A stretch of 64,000 nucleotides of DNA from Microbacterium sp. LWO12-1.2 (GTDB lineage: Bacteria; Actinomycetota; Actinomycetes; Actinomycetales; Microbacteriaceae), in assembly GCF_040675875.1 (NCBI RefSeq), contig NZ_JBEGII010000001.1, forward strand, positions 868,001 to 932,000. The letters run 5' to 3'. Positions 57,405 to 64,000 of the stretch are shown here, piece after piece (within the stretch, counting starts at the first letter, position 1; every line of letters starts with the position of its first letter). The position numbers and the translations under genes were made by a program. The notes beneath the pieces were generated by a model that was given only the letters and a program-made list of their open reading frames with translations, did no database searches and was not told where the DNA came from.

Positions 57405-58309
57405 GACGCGGAGGCGACGACGGAAGTCGGCTGTCGCACGGTGCTCGGGATCGCGGTGAGCGCGATGACGATCCACATGGTCAGTCCGGCGACCAGCGCG
57501 AGCGTGCCCGACCAGTACAGCGTGGGCCCGAGAGCAGCGAACGGTGGCGTGACCGACACGGCGCCGAGTTCCGTCGTCGTCGTGCTGCCGAGCAGCGAGG
57601 CGGTGCTCGCCAACGACTGCAGCACGACCGAGAGGTGGATGAGCAGGGCGCCGCAGGCGGCGCGACCGATGTTCGCTGCACGGAGCCGACGTACGGTGGC
57701 GTCATGAGCGATGTCCGTGCTCCAGGCGGGGCGCGGGAGGAGCGCCCAGGCGGTGGCGGTCACGAGCAGGAGGGCGACGAGGCCTGCGAGCGCCGGCAGC
57801 GAGTAGTGCCAGCCGTAGATTCCTGTTCCCATCTCGGTGCCGGTGGTTCCGATCGAGATGGTGTACGTCGTATAGCGCCCTTGGTCGTCGAGCTCGGAGG
57901 CGGTGCCGGCGGCGACCGTCAGGATCGCGACGATCGCCGCGACCGCGAGCGTCATGATGATCCAGCGCGCGGACACGAAGGACATGATCGTGCGTCGGGA
58001 GATCTGCGCGACCGCCCCGCGACGTGGCGACATCGGGGGGATGGCGAGGAGGATGACGGCCCCGATGCCGAACAGCAGGGGCGCCAGCGCGCGGACGTCG
58101 AGGTCGAAGAACCCGATCGGCGGGAGAACGAACGGGAACCACACCATGGCGGCCAGCGCGAGAGCGGGGAGGCCGCCTGCCGCGGCCGTGAGCCACGAGG
58201 TGGGCGCGCCCAGGCGGGGAAGGGGAGGCAGATTGATCAGGCGGATACCGATGGCCACGATCGCGGCGACCGCGATCGGAGCGGAGGCGAGCAGCAGGAT
58301 GGTGAGCAT
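57401..58309 (-). CDS. multi-pass membrane protein in a GntR operon
   Basis: 302 residues with about eight hydrophobic segments and a cytoplasmic-type arginine-rich loop. It is followed by the YtrA-like regulator. YtrA regulators usually control transport-related membrane proteins, which fits the position, but the family itself is unrecognised (DUF1648-like topology is one possibility). Confidence 0.6.
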   Translation of the reverse strand: MLTILLLASAPIAVAAIVAIGIRLINLPPLPRLGAPTSWLTAAAGGLPALALAAMVWFPFVLPPIGFFDLDVRALAPLLFGIGAVILLAIPPMSPRRGAVAQISRRTIMSFVSARWIIMTLAVAAIVAILTVAAGTASELDDQGRYTTYTISIGTTGTEMGTGIYGWHYSLPALAGLVALLLVTATAWALLPRPAWSTDIAHDATVRRLRAANIGRAACGALLIHLSVVLQSLASTASLLGSTTTTELGAVSVTPPFAALGPTLYWSGTLALVAGLTMWIVIALTAIPSTVRQPTSVVASAS

Positions 58310-58323
58310 CGCTCCTCCAAAGT

Positions 58324-58361
58324 GTGTTGATTCGTTGACACAAAATGTAGCAATGAATCAA
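58324..58361. promoter_or_regulatory. AT-rich promoter with inverted repeats, candidate GntR operator
   Basis: A sharply AT-rich stretch upstream of the membrane-protein/GntR operon. TTGATTC (58327-58333) and GAATCAA (58355-58361) form one inverted repeat. A second imperfect one, TGTGTTGATTCGTTGACACA (58324-58343), overlaps the first arm. Either could be the regulator's site. Confidence 0.45.
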
Positions 58362-58401
58362 TACATATGGCTAGTGCGTGCCCGCTCGGCCCCGAGCGGG
58401 G

Positions 58402-59817
58402 TCAGACCGCGAACTCGATCTCGCCGCGGCCGATGTCGGCGCGGATGACGCGGAGGTGGACGACGTCTCCCGGTTTCGCGCCATCGGGGACCGGAGCGGA
58501 GGCCGTCACGGCGGGCTCCGAGATCTGGATCGTCGCCCGTTCGCCGCGAAGCTCGATCACCGTCGCCGCGATCGTGGCGCCGACGAGAGGGGTGAGCAGT
58601 GCGGCTTCTACCGCGTTGACGGTCGCCGAGTTCAGGCGGGAGGCGCGTTGCCCGGACTCGAGCATGAGGGCCGGCAGCTGGGCGAGCGAGTCGCGCGCCC
58701 AGGCAGGCGCCTCCTCGCCGCGGGACACCGCAAGGCAGATGGCGAGCGACCAGCGGTCGACCAGGCGCCGCAGGGGCGCCGTCGCATGCGCATACGGCGC
58801 GCCGATCGCGGCCTGCACCGTGGCCGATGGCGCCTCGCCGTCGAAGGCGACGTACCCCGCGCCGCGGAACAGCATCGACGCCGCCTCGAGCACGGGGAGC
58901 GTCAGTGGATCCGCCCGGTCCAGGCTGCGCAGATACTCGCCGTACTCTCCCGAGGTCCACGGGCGCCCGAGGGCCTCCGTCTGATGGCGGAAGGCATCGA
59001 ACGACTTCTCATCAGGTTCCGGCATCGTACGGAGGATGCCCACGCCGGCGTCCAGCATCAGCGATGCCGCGGCCATACCGGTCATCAACGACAGCTGCGC
59101 GTTCCACTCCTCGACGGGCAGAGGCCGACGCCGTTCGATCGCGTACGTGCCGTCTTCCGTGCGCACGACCTCTTCGTCCGGGAGGTTCAGGCTCGCCCCA
59201 CCGCGGAGCCGTTCCTGCTCGATGCGCAGCGCTCCCACCTCGGGCAGCAGCGCCCAGGGGCCGTCCTCGCCGCGATCCAGCGCGGCCTGGGTCGTGACGT
59301 AGTCGAGCTGCGCGCGGGAGCGGATCAGTGCCCGTTCGACGCGAGAGTCCGACACCACGCCGGCGTCGTCCAGCGCGAACGTCCACACCAAAGCGGGACG
59401 ATCCACATCCGCCAGCAGGGAGGCGCGATCCTCGCTCAGCACCCGGGGATGCAAGGGGATCGATCCGTCGGCGGCATACAGGGTCTGACCGCGGCGCCGT
59501 GCCTCGGCATCCACCGCGCCACCGGGCTCGATGGATCCAGGGACATCGGCGATCGCGTAGCGCGCCGTGTACCCGCCTGTCCGTCGCTCCAACCGGAACG
59601 CCTGGTCGAGATCTCGCGATCCCTTCGGGTCGAGCGTGACGAATGGAACGTCACGGAGGTCGAGTTCGGGGGGCACGGAGCGAGAGGCCTCCGCCTCTGC
59701 GCGCACCTCCGCGGGGAACTCGACAGGGACATCGAGCGACTCGCGCAGAGCGGCCAGGGCGGTGGCGAGTTCGGTCTGCGCGGCTGAGGGCGCGACATGC
59801 GAGCGGCGCTGGGGCAT
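58402..59817 (-). CDS. RNB-domain 3'-5' exoribonuclease (RNase II family)
   Basis: 471 residues. Catalytic metal motif LDPKGSRDLDQAF (Asp63, Asp69, Asp71; the usual following Asp is Gln72), then DVPGSIEPGGAVDAEARRRGQTLY and EEWNAQLSLMTGMAAA. The C-terminal 90 residues form an S1-like beta domain. It is shorter than E. coli RNase II (644) because the N-terminal cold-shock domains are missing, the form common in actinobacteria. Confidence 0.9.
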   Translation of the reverse strand: MPQRRSHVAPSAAQTELATALAALRESLDVPVEFPAEVRAEAEASRSVPPELDLRDVPFVTLDPKGSRDLDQAFRLERRTGGYTARYAIADVPGSIEPGGAVDAEARRRGQTLYAADGSIPLHPRVLSEDRASLLADVDRPALVWTFALDDAGVVSDSRVERALIRSRAQLDYVTTQAALDRGEDGPWALLPEVGALRIEQERLRGGASLNLPDEEVVRTEDGTYAIERRRPLPVEEWNAQLSLMTGMAAASLMLDAGVGILRTMPEPDEKSFDAFRHQTEALGRPWTSGEYGEYLRSLDRADPLTLPVLEAASMLFRGAGYVAFDGEAPSATVQAAIGAPYAHATAPLRRLVDRWSLAICLAVSRGEEAPAWARDSLAQLPALMLESGQRASRLNSATVNAVEAALLTPLVGATIAATVIELRGERATIQISEPAVTASAPVPDGAKPGDVVHLRVIRADIGRGEIEFAV

Positions 59818-59866
59818 GTTCCCCAGACTAGGTGCGCGAGACGGCCCGTTCGCGGACGTGGCGCGT

Positions 59867-59872
59867 TAGCGT
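59867..59872 (+). promoter_or_regulatory. -10 box for the PEP-mutase-family gene
   Basis: TAGCGT ends 6 bases before ATG 59879. Confidence 0.4.
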
Positions 59873-59878
59873 GGAGTC

Positions 59879-60652
59879 ATGACCACTGCAGCTGCCAAGG
59901 CCCAGACCCTCGTCGGACTCTATGACGCTCCGGAGATCCTCCGTGTCGTGAACGTGTGGGATGTCGTATCCGCCCGCGCCGTCGCGGCACTCCCCGAAAC
60001 CCACGCGATCGCCACCGCGGGGCACGGCATCGCCGCCTCGTTCGGCTACGAGGACGGCGCCACGCCCCGCGACCTCATGATCGACATGGTCGGCCGCATC
60101 GCGGCGTCGGTGCGCGTTCCCGTCAGCGCCGATCTCGATGATGGCTACGGAGATGCGGGGGAGACCACGCGCCTCGCGATCGGCGTCGGCGTCGTCGGCG
60201 CGAACATCGAAGATCGGCTCAAGCCGTTCGACGAGTCGGTCGCCGCGGTCGAGGCGATCGTGAAGGCCGCAGAGGCGGAGGGAGTGCCCTTCGCGCTCAA
60301 CGCCCGCACCGACGCCTTCGTGCGCGCCGGCGGTCGTCCTGTGCAGGAGAGCATCGCCGACGCGATCCAGCGGGGACGTGCCTACATCGACGCCGGAGCG
60401 ACCGCGGTGTTCGTGCCCGGTCTTCTGGACGCCCACGTGACCCGTCAGCTCGTCGAGGGGATCGGCGAGCGCAAGGTCAGCGTGATCGGTGTTCCCGGTG
60501 CACTCGCGGCATCCGAGTACGAGAAGATCGGCGTCGCGCGCATCTCCTACGGCCCGCTCCCGCAGCGCGTTGCACTGACGGCTCTGCAGGAGCTCGCCGC
60601 GAGCCTCTACAAGGGCGGCGTCGTCCCCTCAGGACTCCCCGCGCTCAACTGA
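59879..60652 (+). CDS. isocitrate lyase / PEP mutase family protein
   Basis: 257 residues, TIM barrel. Metal-binding SADLDDGYGD, ANIEDRLKP and NARTDAFV are the family signatures. It lacks the KKCGH loop of isocitrate lyase, so a C-C lyase such as methylisocitrate- or oxaloacetate-type is more likely. Substrate unknown. Head-to-head with the RNB gene. Confidence 0.85.
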   Translation: MTTAAAKAQTLVGLYDAPEILRVVNVWDVVSARAVAALPETHAIATAGHGIAASFGYEDGATPRDLMIDMVGRIAASVRVPVSADLDDGYGDAGETTRLAIGVGVVGANIEDRLKPFDESVAAVEAIVKAAEAEGVPFALNARTDAFVRAGGRPVQESIADAIQRGRAYIDAGATAVFVPGLLDAHVTRQLVEGIGERKVSVIGVPGALAASEYEKIGVARISYGPLPQRVALTALQELAASLYKGGVVPSGLPALN

Positions 60653-60686
60653 TCGCGACCGACGAAGACGAGTGACCACGGATCAG

Positions 60687-60692
60687 TAGACT
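60687..60692 (+). promoter_or_regulatory. -10 box for proS
   Basis: TAGACT ends 6 bases before GTG 60699. Confidence 0.5.
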
Positions 60693-60698
60693 TGCTCC

Positions 60699-62456
60699 GT
60701 GGTCACTCGTCTATCGAACTTCTTCCTCCGTACGCTCCGTGAGGACCCCGCCGAAGCGGAGGTCATCGGACACAAGCTCCTGATCCGCGCCGGATACATC
60801 CGCCGTCAGGCCGCCGGTATCTTCGCCTGGCTGCCACTGGGTCTTCGCGTCAAGTCCAAGATCGAGACCGTCGTGCGCGAGGAGATGGCTGCCGCGGGCG
60901 CCCAGGAGGTCCACTTCCCGGCGCTGATGCCGCGCGAGGCCTATGAGGCCACCGGCCGCTGGGAAGAATACGGCGATCTGCTGTTCCGTCTGCAGGACCG
61001 CAAGGGCGGCGATTACCTGCTGGCCCCCACGCACGAGGAGGCCTTCACGCTGCTCGTGAAGGACCTGTACTCCTCGTACAAGGATCTTCCCCTGACGATC
61101 TACCAGATCCAGGACAAGTATCGCGACGAGGCGCGTCCGCGTGCCGGCCTGCTCCGCGGACGCGAGTTCACGATGAAGGACGCCTACTCGTTCGACTCCT
61201 CCGATGAGGGTCTCGAAGCCAGTTACCAGGCGCAGCGCGATGCCTACGAGCGCATCTTCCAGCGTCTCGGCCTCGAGTACGTGATCGTGCAGGCGGATGC
61301 CGGCGCCATGGGCGGCTCGCGCAGCGAGGAGTTCCTGCACCCGACCCCGGTCGGCGAGGACACCTTCGTGCGCAGCGCCGGCGGCTATGCCGCGAACGTC
61401 GAGGCGTTCACGACCGCTGTACCGGAGGCGATCGCCTTCGACGCCGATGCGGCGCCCGTGATCTTCGACTCTCCGAACACCCCGACGATCGAGACGCTCG
61501 TCGCGCACGCCAATGCGCATCTCGACGGGGAGTACACGGCGGCAGACACGCTGAAGAACGTCGTGCTCGCGCTCACGCATCTCGACGGCTCGCGGGAATT
61601 GGTCATCGTCGGCATCCCCGGCGATCGTGAGGTCGACGAGAAGCGCGCAGAGGTCGCGTTCGCGCCCGCCGAGGTTGAGACGGCCACGGCGGACGACTTC
61701 GAGAACAACCCTCTGCTCGTGAAGGGCTACATCGGCCCCTGGTCGCCCACCGGCGCCGTGCTGGGCGAGGAGTCGGCGACCGGCATCCGGTACCTGGTCG
61801 ACCCCCGCATCAGCGAGGGGTCGAGCTGGATCACCGGCGCGAACATGGATGAGAAGCACGCGCACTCCGTGGTCGCAGGTCGAGACTTCTTCGCCGACGG
61901 CATCGTCGAGATCGCGAACGTCCGTGCCGGCGATCCTGCCCCCGACGGCTCCGGCCCGGTCGAACTCGCCCGCGGTATGGAGATCGGACACGTCTTCCAG
62001 CTCGGTCGGAAGTACGCCGAGGCCCTGGGCCTCAAGGTGCTGAACGAGAACGGCAAGCTGGTCACGGTCACGATGGGGTCGTACGGCATCGGTGTGACGC
62101 GCATCCTGGCGATCATCGCCGAGCTGAACAACGACGACAAGGGCCTGATCTGGCCGGCATCCGTGGCACCCTTCGACGTGCAGGTCGTGGCCGCCGGCCG
62201 TGACCAGGTGGCGTTCGATGTGGCCCAGGACCTGGCGGCACAGCTCGAGAGCTCGGGCCTCGACGTGCTCTACGACGACCGCCCCAAGGTCTCGCCCGGC
62301 GTGAAGTTCGGCGACGCGGAGCTGGTCGGCGTGCCGAAGATCGTGATCGTGGGCCGCAGCGCCGCCGATGGTCAGGTCGAGCTGTGGGATCGCGCATCCG
62401 GCGACCGCGAGACGGTGTCCGTCACCGAGGCGATCGAACGGCTCTCGCGCCGCTGA
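60699..62456 (+). CDS. proS: prolyl-tRNA synthetase
   Basis: 585 residues, class II synthetase, bacterial type. Catalytic core motifs: [46 protein letters not shown], and the C-terminal [15 protein letters not shown] YbaK-like editing domain is inserted at about 225-385. The anticodon-binding domain ends the protein. Length is usual for this type. Confidence 0.97.
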   Translation: MVTRLSNFFLRTLREDPAEAEVIGHKLLIRAGYIRRQAAGIFAWLPLGLRVKSKIETVVREEMAAAGAQEVHFPALMPREAYEATGRWEEYGDLLFRLQDRKGGDYLLAPTHEEAFTLLVKDLYSSYKDLPLTIYQIQDKYRDEARPRAGLLRGREFTMKDAYSFDSSDEGLEASYQAQRDAYERIFQRLGLEYVIVQADAGAMGGSRSEEFLHPTPVGEDTFVRSAGGYAANVEAFTTAVPEAIAFDADAAPVIFDSPNTPTIETLVAHANAHLDGEYTAADTLKNVVLALTHLDGSRELVIVGIPGDREVDEKRAEVAFAPAEVETATADDFENNPLLVKGYIGPWSPTGAVLGEESATGIRYLVDPRISEGSSWITGANMDEKHAHSVVAGRDFFADGIVEIANVRAGDPAPDGSGPVELARGMEIGHVFQLGRKYAEALGLKVLNENGKLVTVTMGSYGIGVTRILAIIAELNNDDKGLIWPASVAPFDVQVVAAGRDQVAFDVAQDLAAQLESSGLDVLYDDRPKVSPGVKFGDAELVGVPKIVIVGRSAADGQVELWDRASGDRETVSVTEAIERLSRR

Positions 62457-62469
62457 ACGATGACGTCGT

Positions 62470-62507
62470 GAATGCCTCACCCTTCTTCGGTGAAGGGTGC
62501 GGCATTC
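62470..62507 (+). terminator. terminator after proS
   Basis: GAATGCC (62470-62476) pairs with GGCATTC (62501-62507) and, inside it, CACCCTTC with GAAGGGTG, followed by TTCGTCTTCTCG. It lies 13 bases after the proS stop. Confidence 0.8.
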
Positions 62508-62593
62508 TTCGTCTTCTCGACGTTCCGATGAACGGTAGCTGACCTCGGCGTTGCGTCGACCACCGTCTGCGCGGGGCGTGCCACGCTGGAGGC

Positions 62594-63637
62594 ATGACTG
62601 ACCAACCGCTTCCCGAAGCTCTCAGCGCCGAGATCAACGCCGCCCTCGATGAGGCGGGAGTCGACTCCGACCGCAGACTCGTGATGCGGATGCTGCGCAC
62701 GGCGATCCTGCTGGGGGAGGACGGGGCGGATCGCCTCGACCTGAAGATCGCCTCGGCAGCTCTCGCCGAGATGCGGGACGCGTTCCGCCTGTTCGCACCG
62801 TTCCGGGGCGTGCCCAAGGTGACCGTCTTCGGATCGGCGCGCACGCGCCAGGACGATCCGCTGTACCTGCAGGCGCGCGACGTCGCCGAGGTCCTGGCCG
62901 AAGACGGTTGGATGGTGGTCACGGGCGCAGGCCCTGGAATCATGCAGGCCGCGGCGGAGGGCGCCGGGCCTGAGCGCTCGCTCGGCGTCTCGATCCGACT
63001 CCCGTTCGAGGAGAAGGCGAACGGTCTGGTCGCCGGCCAGGACCACGTCGTGGCGATGAAGTACTTCTTCACCCGCAAGCTGATGCTCATCAAGGAGTCG
63101 CGCGGCTTCATCTGCCTGCCCGGCGGGTTCGGCACGCTCGACGAGATGTTCGAGCTGCTGACTCTGCAACAGACCGGGAAGGCCGAACCGATGCCCATCG
63201 TGCTGCTCGATGAGCCCGGTGGCACCTTCTGGCACGGGCTGCGTCGTTTCATCGACCAGGAGCTCGCCCCGGCGGGCGTCATCTCCGACGGCGACTTCGA
63301 TCGCGTCGTGATCACCGATTCCGTCGAGGCCGCGCGCGACGAGATCACCGGCTTCTGGTGGAACTACGACTCCCTGCGGTGGATCGGCGACGAGCTGGTC
63401 CTGCGGCTGCGCGTCGCGCCGACCGATGCCGAGATCGACGACCTCAACGAACGGTTCGCGTCGATGGTCGCATCCGGGCGGATTCAGCGGGCCGAGCCTC
63501 GACAGCCCGAGATCGCGGATGCCGACGTGATCGAGCTTCCGCGTCTGGCTCTCAATCTCGAGCAGCGCCAGGTAGGGAACCTGTTCCGGCTGATCGGAGC
63601 GATCAACCAGCTGCCGTCTGCTGCTCCTGCGCGGTGA
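62594..63637 (+). CDS. LOG-family protein (TIGR00730-like nucleotide phosphoribohydrolase family)
   Basis: 347 residues. Rossmann-type core with VFGSARTRQDDP, VVTGAGPGIMQAAAEGA and the signature PGGFGTLDE, which in LOG enzymes cuts AMP-type cytokinin nucleotides and other nucleoside monophosphates. The N-terminal 75 and C-terminal 80 residues are extra compared with short LOG proteins (about 190). The 3' end overlaps the convergent amine oxidase gene by 35 bases. Confidence 0.85.
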   Translation: MTDQPLPEALSAEINAALDEAGVDSDRRLVMRMLRTAILLGEDGADRLDLKIASAALAEMRDAFRLFAPFRGVPKVTVFGSARTRQDDPLYLQARDVAEVLAEDGWMVVTGAGPGIMQAAAEGAGPERSLGVSIRLPFEEKANGLVAGQDHVVAMKYFFTRKLMLIKESRGFICLPGGFGTLDEMFELLTLQQTGKAEPMPIVLLDEPGGTFWHGLRRFIDQELAPAGVISDGDFDRVVITDSVEAARDEITGFWWNYDSLRWIGDELVLRLRVAPTDAEIDDLNERFASMVASGRIQRAEPRQPEIADADVIELPRLALNLEQRQVGNLFRLIGAINQLPSAAPAR

Positions 63638-64000
63638 TGCCGGCGGCGAACGCCGCGAGGTCGACGGGACGTCCGAGGATGCGCTCCGCCGCACGGTGCC
63701 CGGAGTAGTACGCGGCGCCGACTGTGGCCGGCTCATCGCCCCAGGTCGCTTCCCCGGCGAAATGCAACACCCCGTCGACCGGACCGGCGAGGGCGTCGTG
63801 GTCGTGATGCGACGACCCCGTGGCGAGATGCGAGTAGGAGCCGACCGAGAACGCGTCGTCACCCCAGTGCGTGATCCAGTGCGCGACCGGGGTGCCCACC
63901 GCCTCTCCATAGAGCCGGCGCAGCGCGGCGACGACGTCGGCGACGACCTCCTCGTCCGGCAGTGCCTGCATACGGCGACCGAACGGGCCGGCTGCGAAGG
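63603..64000 (-). CDS. flavin amine oxidase, C-terminal end only
   Basis: About 132 residues are in the window; the frame continues beyond the right edge (FAAGPFGRRMQALPDEEV). Motif HFAGEATWGDEPATVGAAYYSG is the FAD-contacting C-terminal signature of polyamine/monoamine oxidases. It oxidises an amine with FAD; substrate unknown. Confidence 0.88.
   Translation of the reverse strand, partial: FAAGPFGRRMQALPDEEVVADVVAALRRLYGEAVGTPVAHWITHWGDDAFSVGSYSHLATGSSHHDHDALAGPVDGVLHFAGEATWGDEPATVGAAYYSGHRAAERILGRPVDLAAFAAGITAQEQQTAAG

Overview
The window comes from a high-GC actinobacterium, most probably Microbacterium or another Microbacteriaceae. The pointers are GTG/TTG starts, actinobacterial gene orders (lysA-hom-thrB-rho-prfA; tsaC-wecA-atpI-atpBEFHAGDC; dxr, rseP, ispG and proS in one neighbourhood), a long fused-type delta subunit, and many promoters with a -10 box only 6 to 9 bases before the start codon. 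Nearly everything is chromosomal housekeeping. There is no rRNA, CRISPR array, recognisable transposase or integrase, and no stretch over 300 bases without a gene.

The left end is the exception. A UvrA-type ABC ATPase, cut by the window edge, is followed by a perfect 17-bp-stem hairpin. The same 43-bp sequence recurs about 7 kb later beside tRNA-Arg(CCG). Between the copies (1812-8826) lies an accessory island: an HNH-like zinc protein on the minus strand, a calcium-repeat lipoprotein, a 1180-residue SIR2-domain protein, and a DUF2510/coiled-coil/GIY-YIG (T5orf172-like) protein. This looks like a defence-type cargo and is the best candidate for an undescribed system. The simplest history is that a bidirectional terminator shared by convergent uvrA and tRNA-Arg was duplicated when the island entered.

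From 8.9 to 28.2 kb: SGNH hydrolase, argS, an LmeA-type protein, a TetR/two-hydrolase operon with a palindromic operator, a YihY/BrkB protein, the threonine/lysine genes lysA-hom-thrB, rho, prfA, a small membrane protein, the cysK-cysE operon, prmC, tsaC and wecA. From 27.6 to 35.2 kb is the whole F1Fo ATP synthase operon. Its atpB seems to start at CTG, its epsilon subunit lacks the C-terminal helical domain, and a terminator closes it.

From 35.2 to 46.3 kb: yaaA, a proline-rich membrane protein, an aldo/keto reductase, a PP2C phosphatase followed by an EccC/FtsK-type ATPase, asparaginase, OsmC, PlsC, an FKBP lipoprotein and dxr. From 46.3 to 64 kb: a MurE-like ligase, a YcnI copper module, rseP, a YciI/ECF42 sigma pair, a fused anthranilate (or ADIC) synthase with a complete tryptophan attenuator (leader peptide with tandem Trp codons plus alternative hairpins), ispG, a SnoaL-like protein, an AlaX-like editing protein, a GntR/membrane-protein operon, an RNB ribonuclease, a PEP-mutase-family enzyme, proS, a LOG-family protein and the 3' end of a flavin amine oxidase cut by the right edge.
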